64,000 bases of DNA from Parabacteroides acidifaciens (GTDB lineage Bacteria > Bacteroidota > Bacteroidia > Bacteroidales > Tannerellaceae), in assembly GCF_003363715.1 (NCBI RefSeq), contig NZ_QREV01000016.1:1-64000 (forward strand). Direction: 5' to 3'. Every line of letters starts with the position of its first letter. Position 1 is the first letter of the stretch. Below, piece after piece: positions 34,659 to 42,862 of this stretch. Under the pieces are notes generated by a model. It was not told where the DNA came from and searched no databases. It was given only the letters and a program-made list of their open reading frames with translations. A program made the position numbers and the translations under genes.

Positions 34659-36374
34659 TCAATTCTTTATTTTTCCTAATGCTTTTACGGTTTCTGCAAA
34701 TTGTTCTTTAGGAATAATCGATTTACTGCGTGTTTTTAACCGGCTGTTGTACACCGTTTGCGGAGAACAGTGGAGAAACTCGGCAATCTTCACGCTGTCG
34801 CTGATTCCAAGACGGACCAAGGCATAAATCCGCAGTTCGGTGTTCAGCAATTCCCCTTCTTTCAAAACGATTTGTTTGTCCGGTTGCAGCAAAGAGTTGA
34901 AATCGGATACAAAGTCGGGATAAATATGAAGGAAGATAGCGTCGAAATTGCGATAAAACTCTTTCAGTTCATTGGAGATGAAAGAAGGTACGTCCGTCAT
35001 CTTCTTCACTTCGTCTACCATTCCGGTTTTAACTTTCCGGTTTATGTTCTTTCTATATTCATCCAGTTTGCTGATATAGTTGGAACAGATATTAAATATA
35101 TAACCGATATATTCTTCTTTGACATAGTTCGATTCCGTCAGCTCGGTATTGGTTTCTTGAAGCTGGTAGTTTAACAGCTGGAGCTGCCGGTTCGCATCGG
35201 CCAATTGCTTTTGGGCTTCTTCCAGTTCTATCACATGCTTGTTTAGAACTTGATTCATTTCGTTCAGATTTCTCCTTGATTCTTTGATTTTTCTGATCTG
35301 AATGCGGATGAACAGGATGGCGGCCAGTAAGATTAGGGAAAGCAGACTTACCAAAAACAGATATTGGTGCAGTTTGGCCTCTTGTATCTTGTTGCGTTGT
35401 TCATATGTTTTATGGATCGTATCCAGTACGGAAGAAAGGCTGATCATGCGTATCCTGTTTTTGTACAGTTGTACGCATCCTAAGCAATAGTTAAGGTAAG
35501 AATAGGCGCGGTCTATGTCTCCTTTTTCATATAGAATCTTGCCCAATTCCTCTAATGAAGCGATGTCATGATTGGCCGACCGGATATCAGCGACTGCTGA
35601 TAAAATGAGGTAACGAAGATACTCTTCTTCGTTACTGTTCTCCCGGTATAACAGAGACAGGATATAAGCGTTCATTGCATCCCTTCTTGTGTCGAACGGA
35701 GACGTGGCCAGTGTCTGTTTTAAAAGTTCGATCACTTTACCGGCCTCGGGTGTCCCGTAATATTGCCATCCTTTGTACCATAAGTAGAGCGGGTGATTAT
35801 CGGTCGTATGGATGAAGACAGAGTCGCGGTACGATCTCTCCTTGGCGTAATATGATTCGCTTTGTTGTGAGTTATCTCCTGAATATTGTCCATAGTGGGA
35901 ATAAAGATACATCATTTGTCCGTAATAATCGGTTCTCAAAAGGGGCGGTAGTTCATCCGCTTTTATCTCCTGCAGGACGTCCAGCGCTTCTTTCAGGAAA
36001 CCGGTGGCCGTATAGATAAATGCCTGTTCTATTTTCCATTGCGCAGCCCATTTCGGGTTGTTTAAATGAGAGGCTATTTCTAAGTTTTTATAAATGTAAG
36101 CCAGGGCGGAATCGCTGTCATAAACCATGTATTCGTCATAAAAAAGTTTGTTGAGCCAGAATTCTTCTTCTTCGGTTATCGCCTTCCTCTTCATCTTTCT
36201 CAACTCTTCTATCTTATTGGCTTTCATAGCGACGAACTTATCTTTTTGAGCCAGAAGGGAATCCAGCTGGTTCAACATTGTCTCGATGTTGGCAGATACC
36301 GGTTGTGCGATGCCACTCCTTGAGATGGTAATAAGACAAATTATTGTTATTGATAAGATTGCTTTGAAATGCAT
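34659..36374 (-). CDS. DUF6377-type membrane TPR regulator of the glucan locus
   Basis: 571 residues. A signal peptide (ending ISRSGIA) precedes TPR-like helices (about 25-310) expected in the periplasm. One membrane helix ([17 protein letters not shown], about 331-347) leads to a coiled coil ([20 protein letters not shown] and on) and a C-terminal helix-turn-helix: [20 protein letters not shown] followed by [15 protein letters not shown]. This is the architecture of DUF6377 proteins. It lies directly upstream of susC in the same direction, in the place where such loci normally carry an HTCS or SusR regulator, so it probably senses the sugar and switches the locus on. No sensor kinase or receiver domain is present. 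Confidence 0.85.
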   Translation of the reverse strand: MHFKAILSITIICLITISRSGIAQPVSANIETMLNQLDSLLAQKDKFVAMKANKIEELRKMKRKAITEEEEFWLNKLFYDEYMVYDSDSALAYIYKNLEIASHLNNPKWAAQWKIEQAFIYTATGFLKEALDVLQEIKADELPPLLRTDYYGQMMYLYSHYGQYSGDNSQQSESYYAKERSYRDSVFIHTTDNHPLYLWYKGWQYYGTPEAGKVIELLKQTLATSPFDTRRDAMNAYILSLLYRENSNEEEYLRYLILSAVADIRSANHDIASLEELGKILYEKGDIDRAYSYLNYCLGCVQLYKNRIRMISLSSVLDTIHKTYEQRNKIQEAKLHQYLFLVSLLSLILLAAILFIRIQIRKIKESRRNLNEMNQVLNKHVIELEEAQKQLADANRQLQLLNYQLQETNTELTESNYVKEEYIGYIFNICSNYISKLDEYRKNINRKVKTGMVDEVKKMTDVPSFISNELKEFYRNFDAIFLHIYPDFVSDFNSLLQPDKQIVLKEGELLNTELRIYALVRLGISDSVKIAEFLHCSPQTVYNSRLKTRSKSIIPKEQFAETVKALGKIKN

Positions 36375-36565
36375 AATATTAATTCTAAGGTCTTCGATAC
36401 AAAGATAAAGATTAATCCTGGAAGAGCAAATCGATCAAGTACAAATAGTTCATATCAAGGTAATAAATAAGGTTTGTTGTACAAAAGTAAGCATTACCTT
36501 TCCTTGCGATCTTTTTTCCGTACAAGTCAATGATAAAAAGTTTTGAACCTCCTGTTCCCTGGCCC

Positions 36566-36630
36566 TGCACTTCGTAAGTGCAAATATAATACTAAAATGC
36601 ACTTGGTAAGTGCATTTTTTGTTATCTTTG
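36566..36630 (+). promoter_or_regulatory. Twin palindromic operators and promoter of the AAA ATPase gene
   Basis: Two 17-bp near-identical palindromes, TGCACTTCGTAAGTGCA (36566-36582) and TGCACTTGGTAAGTGCA (36598-36614), have centres 32 bp apart, about three helical turns. The second overlaps the -33 region (TTG at 36603) of a promoter whose -7 is TATCTTTG (36623-36630). The start codon follows at 36648. A dimeric repressor binding both sites would block the promoter. Confidence 0.7.
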
Positions 36631-36647
36631 TCACAAAGCATAATTAT

Positions 36648-37817
36648 ATGGACAATCTAATCAGAATTTACAAGAAATTACTCCGCGAAACGGATACAAG
36701 TTTTTACCGCTATCTTTATCATGAGATAGACTGGAATAACCGTATTGTCGGTATCAGAGGACCGCGAGGTGTCGGTAAAACGACTTTGATGCTGCAGTAT
36801 ATTAAAAAAGAGTTGGAGGCAGACGATGTGCTTTATGTGAATGCTGATGATATTTATTTCAGTGAACACAAACTGTTGGATCTTGCTGAAAAATTGGTGC
36901 AGAGGGGAATGCATTACTTGTTCATTGACGAGATACATAAATATAAAGATTGGTCAAAAGAACTGAAGCTCATATATGATTATTATAGCGAATTGAAGGT
37001 AGTCTTTTCCGGTTCTTCTGTATTGGATTTGAACAAGGGAGCTTCCGACTTGAGCCGGAGAGCTGTTGTCTATCACTTGTATGGACTTTCTTTCCGTGAA
37101 TACCTTGCACTTTTTCAACATATTCTGGTTCCGGCTTTTTCATTGGATGAAATAGTCAACAGGTTGCCGGAGGAAACAAACTTGAAAACACCGCTACTCT
37201 ACTTCGAAGACTATCTGAAACGCGGCTATTATCCTTTTGCAAAAGAAAACAGTTTTGAAGAAAAGCTGCGGCAGATTATCAACTTGACGCTGGAAAACGA
37301 TATCCCGATATTTGCAGATATGCCGGCTTCTATGGGGCGTAAGTTTAAAAAACTGCTCGCTATAATAGCTAAAAGCGTTCCTTTCAAGCCTAATATGAGT
37401 AAATTGGCTGAAATGATTGGAGCTGGTCGTAATCAAATGTCCGACTATTTCCTCTATATCGAAGATGCCGGGATGATAGCCCAATTGCGGGATGATACAG
37501 GAGGAGTCAGAGGTCTCGGCAAAATAGAAAAGGTATATCTTGACAACACGAATTTGATTTATGCTCTTGCAGAGAATGAGGTGAATGTTGGAAATCTGCG
37601 TGAGACATTTTTTTTGAATCAGGTTAGAGTGAAGAATCCTGTCATATCGTCTTCTATTTCGGATTTCCAGATCGGTCGGAGGACATTCGAGGTCGGAGGA
37701 AAATCCAAAGGCAAGAAACAGATTGAAAATGCAGAGGAAGGATATGTCGTAAAAGACCAAATAGAATTTTCGGCCGGTAACATTCTTCCGCTTTGGTGGT
37801 TCGGTTTGAATTATTGA
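36648..37817 (+). CDS. AAA ATPase with DUF4143-type C-terminus
   Basis: 389 residues, cytoplasmic. Walker A is GPRGVGKTT (38-46), Walker B is YLFIDEIHKY (90-99, D94/E95), and sensor 1 is VVFSGSSVLDL. These blocks plus LYGLSFREYLALF define the AAA_14/DUF4143 ATPase family, whose C-terminus often holds a winged helix (here about 225-300) and a nuclease-like region. Biological role is unknown. The start at 36648 follows the promoter and leaves the operators upstream; an earlier in-frame ATG at 36543 would put both operators inside the gene. Its stop codon directly abuts that of the convergent wbqC-like gene. More A/T-rich than its neighbours, suggesting transfer. Confidence 0.9.
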   Translation: MDNLIRIYKKLLRETDTSFYRYLYHEIDWNNRIVGIRGPRGVGKTTLMLQYIKKELEADDVLYVNADDIYFSEHKLLDLAEKLVQRGMHYLFIDEIHKYKDWSKELKLIYDYYSELKVVFSGSSVLDLNKGASDLSRRAVVYHLYGLSFREYLALFQHILVPAFSLDEIVNRLPEETNLKTPLLYFEDYLKRGYYPFAKENSFEEKLRQIINLTLENDIPIFADMPASMGRKFKKLLAIIAKSVPFKPNMSKLAEMIGAGRNQMSDYFLYIEDAGMIAQLRDDTGGVRGLGKIEKVYLDNTNLIYALAENEVNVGNLRETFFLNQVRVKNPVISSSISDFQIGRRTFEVGGKSKGKKQIENAEEGYVVKDQIEFSAGNILPLWWFGLNY

Positions 37818-38450
37818 CTACAATATATTTGTCTCGATCGAATCCCGCAACACTAATAATCCTTCCGGTCCCATGTTGAACAGCAAGTCTACGATGCTCA
37901 TGTTCGGCAGAAAGCCGTGTTTGTCCTGGAATACCTGATAGTAAGGTTGCGGGCGGAACTCGGGGTCTTCTCCTTCGTGTTTGGGGCGGATTGTTTCGCG
38001 GAAGTCGTGCTCGACGTCCGGCAGGTATTCTTCCGTGTAGATGATGTTCGGCTGTATGTCTAACAGGCGGCAAATCAATCCGCGCAGCTCTTCGTTGTAA
38101 TCGAACAGGAAGTCGTATTTCTTTTGGTAAAAAGGGGCGAAGTCTTCTTCGTAATATTCGAAGAAGGGGCTCATGTTGTAGGCCGATACCAGCGCGTTCC
38201 AGTGCAGGTGGCGCCAGTTGCCGTGGTCCGAGATGCGGATATCTTTGGTCGGACATTTCAGGCTGTCCGGCTTTACGATGGGGACGGACAGGGCGAGAGG
38301 CCCGTTGGCGGCAGCGATGGTGCAGCGGTTACGATAGGTCTGCTTCAGATAGTTCTCAGCAGTCTCCAGCCGTATCTCCGGGTATTGGAGCAGCTTGCAA
38401 TATTGTTGGACAGGACCCAGATAGGTCGTTGAAATATACGCGGATTGCAT
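37818..38450 (-). CDS. WbqC-like protein
   Basis: 210 residues, soluble. The WbqC family pattern is visible: YISTTYLGPVQQYCKLLQYPEI at the start, LKQTYRNRCTIAAANGPLALSVPIV, and HGNWRHLHWNALVSAYNMSPFFEYYEEDF. In other bacteria WbqC genes lie in O-antigen clusters, and the biochemical role is unclear. Here it is the last gene of the dapB-lepB operon. The ATG at 38450 overlaps the previous stop by one base (TGATG), so the two are translationally coupled; a TTG one codon earlier is less likely. Confidence 0.85.
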   Translation of the reverse strand: MQSAYISTTYLGPVQQYCKLLQYPEIRLETAENYLKQTYRNRCTIAAANGPLALSVPIVKPDSLKCPTKDIRISDHGNWRHLHWNALVSAYNMSPFFEYYEEDFAPFYQKKYDFLFDYNEELRGLICRLLDIQPNIIYTEEYLPDVEHDFRETIRPKHEGEDPEFRPQPYYQVFQDKHGFLPNMSIVDLLFNMGPEGLLVLRDSIETNIL

Positions 38451-39304
38451 CAATGTACGGGTTTAAAGATTCGTTGTTTATCGGCACTGAACCAGCAGAA
38501 CCAGGCGTTTCCGATGATATGGTCGCGGGGGATAAAGCCCAGATGCCGGGAGTCTACCGATTCGTTCACGTTGTCGGAAAGCATCCAGTAATAATCCTGG
38601 TCGAAGAAGAAGAACGTCGTCTCCCGTCCGTCCAGATAGAGCTTGCCGTCGCGAAAGACAGCTTTGTCGCCGACCTGTGCCCGGATCGCTTCCTTGCAGG
38701 CGGTGAGGGCTGCTTCGTCCAGGCGATAAGCCCGGTCTTTTCGTGGGACAACCAGTTTATAGGGCGCTACTTGGTTCCGGATGAAATGGATATTCATCTC
38801 TTCCGTCAGCTCTTCACGCAGCTGGTATTCTTCGAAGGAGGTGAGCGAAAGGGAATAGCCGAACGTCTCGCTTTTCCAGTCTCTTACGGGAATATTCAGC
38901 TTTTGCAATGCTTTCAGGAAATCGGCCGCGCTCTTTTGGGTAATGAAATAGGTGCTGAGGGAACGGGGCGAGTGAGGCAGCCGTTTTCCGTTCACCTCGT
39001 AGCCGTCGCTGCTGATAAGGATCGTGTCGCCCGGCATGCCGATACAACGGCTCAGGAAGAGGGGACTGCTTACGGTGTCTTTCAACAGCGGGCTGGTAAA
39101 CAGGACCACCCTGTTCCGCCCGGGATTTCCTTCGACCGGCAACTTGTTTACCAGGATGTAATCGCCCTGGTGTAAAGCCTCTTCCATCGCATTTGTCGAT
39201 ATCCGGTAAGACTCGACGCAGAAGTGGCGGACGGACATGACAATTCCTGCAATGACGAGGATCATTGCCAACCATTTGATTGCGGATATCAGGAATTGTT
39301 TCAT
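38450..39304 (-). CDS. Signal peptidase I paralogue lacking the Ser/Lys dyad
   Basis: 284 residues from the ATG at 39304. One N-terminal membrane helix (WLAMILVIAGIVMSV) and the S26 fold with box D, SRCIGMPGDTILI (85-97), and box E, LSDNVNESVDSRHLGFIPRDHIIG. Compared with the intact enzyme encoded just upstream (PSSSLEKSL and VKRCIGMPGD), this protein reads STNAMEEAL and LSRCIGMPGD. The catalytic Ser position is A39 and the Lys position is S85. Both dyad residues are therefore missing, while the substrate-fold motifs remain. It is probably a pseudoenzyme that binds or regulates rather than cuts. It is 4 bp after lepB in the operon. Confidence 0.88.
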   Translation of the reverse strand: MKQFLISAIKWLAMILVIAGIVMSVRHFCVESYRISTNAMEEALHQGDYILVNKLPVEGNPGRNRVVLFTSPLLKDTVSSPLFLSRCIGMPGDTILISSDGYEVNGKRLPHSPRSLSTYFITQKSAADFLKALQKLNIPVRDWKSETFGYSLSLTSFEEYQLREELTEEMNIHFIRNQVAPYKLVVPRKDRAYRLDEAALTACKEAIRAQVGDKAVFRDGKLYLDGRETTFFFFDQDYYWMLSDNVNESVDSRHLGFIPRDHIIGNAWFCWFSADKQRIFKPVH

Positions 39305-39308
39305 ATTT

Positions 39309-40706
39309 TTAGTCAGGATGTACCCAGCGGAACATACGGTTCCAGCGGATGCCACCGTCGAACAGACTGCGGTCTTTATCCAAAGACAGCCAGATCATAA
39401 TCGGTTTTCCAACGATATGGTCTTCCGGAACAAAGCCCCACGAGCGGCTGTCGGCGCTGTTGTGGCGGTTGTCGCCCATCATCCAGTAATAGTCGTATTT
39501 GAATGTATAGGATGTCTCCGGCTTGCCGTTGATATAGACTTTTCCGTCTTTTACTTCGAGGTTGTTATGCTCGTAGTTGACAATACAACGTTTATAGAGA
39601 GCCAGATTTCGCTCTGTCAGCGGGATTGTTGCGCCCTTCTTCGGTATCCATATCGGTCCGTAGTTGTCGCGGCTCCAGCCGGTTTCGTAGCCTACCGGAT
39701 AATAGGTATCGCCGCCGAATGTGTCCGGTTCTACAAATACGCTTTTGACAATCGGAAGTTTTTTTGCGGTCTCTAACGCTTTCTTGGTCAACGGGATGTG
39801 ATAAACCGGATTGTATTGTCCGTTCTCATTCGGCTTGATTCCCAAGAATGCCATCAGGGACGTATTGTTGTTGCCGTCGATCATCGCGCGGTCGGCCTTG
39901 CTGATGTCCAACAAGCGGAATTGTTCTTCGCTCAACATCGAACCGTTTGTCTCCAACAGATATTTGAGCTGCATCTTTTCCGGGTTCTTGGCGGCAACGC
40001 CGTCGATGTAGACTTGGTTGTTGCGGACTTCGAGCGTATCGCCCGGCATACCGATACAGCGCTTAACATAGTTCTCACGCTTGTCGACAGGGCGGTAGAT
40101 AACGTCGCCGAATGTAGCTTTGTCCAGCAGGATCGCTTCCCGCCCGTAATCTTTCACTAATGAATAATAGTCCGGGTTCTGTACCTTCATGGCAATCGTA
40201 TCGCCTGCCGGAAAGTTGAACACGACGATATCGTTCCGTTTCACATGTCCGAAACCTTTCACCCGCTTGTAATCCCATTCCGGCCAGTCCAGGTAAGACT
40301 TGCAGTTGAAGAACGGCAGAGTGTTCTGTACCAGCGGAAAAGCGATCGGCGTGTTCGGCACGCGCGGTCCGTAGCTCAGCTTGCTGACAAACAGGTAATC
40401 GCCTACCAGGAGCGACTTCTCCAGTGACGAACTGGGGATCTGGTAGTTCTGGAAGATGAAAATATTGATAAAGTAGACAGCAACCAGTGCAAACAGGATG
40501 TCGTCCACCCATTCCAGTACGTTGCGCACTTGCGGGTTCTTAGTCCGTTTCCAGGCTCCCCAAGGAATATATTGGGTAAGGAAGATATCGACCAGCACGA
40601 TCAGGCCGAGCAGCAACCAGGCATTTTGCATCCAGAGCGTAAAAAGCAGATAGAGGATGGCTGCTATGCTGAATTTAATCCATTGTTTTTTTGAAAACTT
40701 CTTCAT
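39309..40706 (-). CDS. lepB: Signal peptidase I
   Basis: 465 residues, two N-terminal membrane helices, then the S26 catalytic fold. The active Ser is S94 in QIPSSSLEKSLLVGDYLFVSK and the general base is K215 in YVKRCIGMPGDTLEV; box E is MGDNRHNSADSRSWGFVPEDHIVG. It removes signal peptides from exported proteins. The large insert between boxes (about 225-330) makes it longer than enterobacterial LepB but is normal for Bacteroidales. It lies between dapB (16 bp) and the inactive paralogue (4 bp). Confidence 0.94.
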   Translation of the reverse strand: MKKFSKKQWIKFSIAAILYLLFTLWMQNAWLLLGLIVLVDIFLTQYIPWGAWKRTKNPQVRNVLEWVDDILFALVAVYFINIFIFQNYQIPSSSLEKSLLVGDYLFVSKLSYGPRVPNTPIAFPLVQNTLPFFNCKSYLDWPEWDYKRVKGFGHVKRNDIVVFNFPAGDTIAMKVQNPDYYSLVKDYGREAILLDKATFGDVIYRPVDKRENYVKRCIGMPGDTLEVRNNQVYIDGVAAKNPEKMQLKYLLETNGSMLSEEQFRLLDISKADRAMIDGNNNTSLMAFLGIKPNENGQYNPVYHIPLTKKALETAKKLPIVKSVFVEPDTFGGDTYYPVGYETGWSRDNYGPIWIPKKGATIPLTERNLALYKRCIVNYEHNNLEVKDGKVYINGKPETSYTFKYDYYWMMGDNRHNSADSRSWGFVPEDHIVGKPIMIWLSLDKDRSLFDGGIRWNRMFRWVHPD

Positions 40707-40722
40707 GTGTCCTTTTTGTTAA

Positions 40723-41439
40723 TTAGAATTTAAGCATATCGTCCATACCGAGGAACCCTTTCTTGCCGGCGGTAAATTCGGCGGCAACGACGGCTCCCAA
40801 GGCAAAACCGGCACGGCTCTTGGCATCGTGCTTGATGCTGATCGTGTCGACATCCGATTCGTATGTGATTTCGTGAATGCCCGGCACTTCTCCTTCGCGG
40901 ATGGCATGGATGGGGATGTCGGTCGCCTTTTCGGCTGTTTCCAGCGTCCAGCGTTCTTTCCGGTCGACGTTTTCAAGGATTCCTTCGGCCAGTGTGATAG
41001 CTGTTCCGCTCGGTGCATCCAGTTTGTGGATATGATGTGTTTCCATCATCTTGACGTCGTAGGCGGGGAAATTGTTCATGATCTTTGCCAGATATTTGTT
41101 GAGGGCGAAGAAGATGTTGACGCCGATGCTGAAGTTGGAGGCATAGAAGAAGGTCTTTCCCTCTTTCTCGCACATTTCCTTAATCTCGCCGACCCGGTCA
41201 AGCCAGCCTGTCGTGCCCGATACGACCGGGACGCCGGCAGCAAAACACTGCATATAGTTGTTGAATGCCGTAGCCGGGGTGGTGAATTCGATGGCGACGT
41301 CGGCGCTCTTGAAATTGTCGGAATGTATCTCTTCCGGGTTGTTTATATCTACGATAGACACGATCTGGTGTCCTCTGCCAAGTGCAATCTGTTCGATGGT
41401 CTTTCCCATCTTTCCGTAACCGATAAGTGCAATCTTCAT
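40723..41439 (-). CDS. dapB: 4-hydroxy-tetrahydrodipicolinate reductase
   Basis: 238 residues from the ATG at 41439. The Rossmann start is MKIALIGYGKMGKTIEQIA; the catalytic region contains THHIHKLDAPSGTA, with the His and Lys of the active site, and the protein ends with AGKKGFLGMDDMLKF. It uses NAD(P)H to reduce the product of DapA in the lysine and meso-diaminopimelate pathway needed for peptidoglycan. It heads an operon with two signal peptidase genes and wbqC. The in-frame ATG 21 bp upstream adds residues not found in the family. Confidence 0.95.
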   Translation of the reverse strand: MKIALIGYGKMGKTIEQIALGRGHQIVSIVDINNPEEIHSDNFKSADVAIEFTTPATAFNNYMQCFAAGVPVVSGTTGWLDRVGEIKEMCEKEGKTFFYASNFSIGVNIFFALNKYLAKIMNNFPAYDVKMMETHHIHKLDAPSGTAITLAEGILENVDRKERWTLETAEKATDIPIHAIREGEVPGIHEITYESDVDTISIKHDAKSRAGFALGAVVAAEFTAGKKGFLGMDDMLKF

Positions 41440-41550
41440 CTCTATATATTTAACTTTCAAATTTTAACTTTCAACTTTCCATTGATAACGTGCTGCAAAT
41501 ATAAAGAATAATGCTTAGATTTGGGACATAAATCTTAACTCTGAAAAAAG
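41440..41550. promoter_or_regulatory. Divergent promoter region
   Basis: A leftward -7 element (TATATTTG read leftwards, 41496-41503) would serve dapB and a rightward one (TAGATTTG, 41516-41523) the DUF2851 gene. The two overlap back to back; clear -33 boxes were not found. Confidence 0.45.
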
Positions 41551-42834
41551 ATGGAACGTTTATTACATTATGTTTGGAAATACAAACTTTACGCAGCCGC
41601 TTCTTTGGCTACTACAGACGGACGCCCTGTCCAGGTGATTGACCCCGGAATGCAGAATACGGATGCGGGACCGGACTTCTTCAATGCAAAAATAAAAATC
41701 GACGAAACGTTATGGGCCGGAAGTGTGGAAATACATGATAAAGCTTCCGACTGGCTACTGCATCATCATGATACGGACAAGGCTTACGACAGCGTGGTCC
41801 TGCACGTCACCGGTGTGAATGACTTCCTGCCTGTCCGGACGAATGGCGAACCGATTCCGCAGTTGGTCTTGGCTGTCCCCGACACTGTCGCCCGGAGCAT
41901 AGACTGGCTGCTTTACCGCGAGGCTTCCCTTCCGTGCCTCGATTATATCCGGCAGATCGAGCCATTGCACATAGACTGCTGGCTGGAAGCGTTGCTGAGC
42001 GAGCGGCTGGAACGGAAGACACATGACATCTTTACCCTTCTGGATGCCTATAACAACGATTGGAATGAAGTCTTTTATATTACTTTAACCCGTAATTTCG
42101 GTTTTGGCGTGAATAACGATGCGTTCGAAAGATTAGCAAAGAGCCTTCCGCTCCGTTGTATCCGGAAACAGAGGAGCAGCTCTTCGCAGGTGGAGGCGAT
42201 GCTTTTCGGGCAGGCGGGTATGTTAGCGGAAGAGAATGAAGATCATTATTACCGGTTGTTGCAACGCGAATATGAGTTCCTGCGCCATAAGTTCGGCCTT
42301 TCGCCAATGGATGATTTTGTGTTTAAGAGCTTGCGTACCCGGCCCGTGAACTTTCCCTATCTCAAAGTGGCCCAGTTAGCGACTCTCTGGGTACAGCACG
42401 ACACCCTTTTTTCCGCAATCTTGGAAGCGGGCAGTACCGGGGAAATCAAGAAGTATTTCCGTGTTTCCCCTTCGGACTATTGGAAAACGCACTACCATTT
42501 CCGCTATGCCTCTCCCCGGAAAGAGAAGCCGATGGGTGAGAATGCCTTGAATATCCTGCTGATCAATACGGTTGTCCCGATGCTTTTTGCTTATGGACTC
42601 CGCAACAAACAGCCCGAATATTGCGAACGGGCCACCCGTCTTCTGGAAAGCATTCCGCCGGAAAAGAACAGCATTGTTTCCTCCTTCTGCCATGCCGGCA
42701 TCACTGTCCGCCATGCGGGCGACAGCCAGGCGCTGATTCAGTTGAAGCGCGAATATTGTGAGAAGAAGAAATGCCTGTATTGCCGGATCGGGTTCAGGAT
42801 GTTGAAACAACAAGCCCCCACCTTTGTCGGGTGA
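41551..42834 (+). CDS. DUF2851 family protein
   Basis: 427 residues, soluble, no signal peptide. Family blocks include LLHYVWKYKLY at the start, VQVIDPGMQNTDAGPDFFNAKIKID (about 28-52), LWAGSVEIHDKASDWLLHHHDTDKAYDSVVLHV (about 54-87) and KEKPMGENALNILLINTVVPMLFAYG. The DAGPDFFNAKI and SVEIHxKASDW blocks, with conserved Asp, Glu and His residues, look like a metal or nuclease site, but no function is established for the family. Length is normal. It stands alone, divergent from dapB. Confidence 0.85.
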   Translation: MERLLHYVWKYKLYAAASLATTDGRPVQVIDPGMQNTDAGPDFFNAKIKIDETLWAGSVEIHDKASDWLLHHHDTDKAYDSVVLHVTGVNDFLPVRTNGEPIPQLVLAVPDTVARSIDWLLYREASLPCLDYIRQIEPLHIDCWLEALLSERLERKTHDIFTLLDAYNNDWNEVFYITLTRNFGFGVNNDAFERLAKSLPLRCIRKQRSSSSQVEAMLFGQAGMLAEENEDHYYRLLQREYEFLRHKFGLSPMDDFVFKSLRTRPVNFPYLKVAQLATLWVQHDTLFSAILEAGSTGEIKKYFRVSPSDYWKTHYHFRYASPRKEKPMGENALNILLINTVVPMLFAYGLRNKQPEYCERATRLLESIPPEKNSIVSSFCHAGITVRHAGDSQALIQLKREYCEKKKCLYCRIGFRMLKQQAPTFVG

Positions 42835-42862
42835 GGGCTGCCGGCTTGTACCGTTGGTTAGA

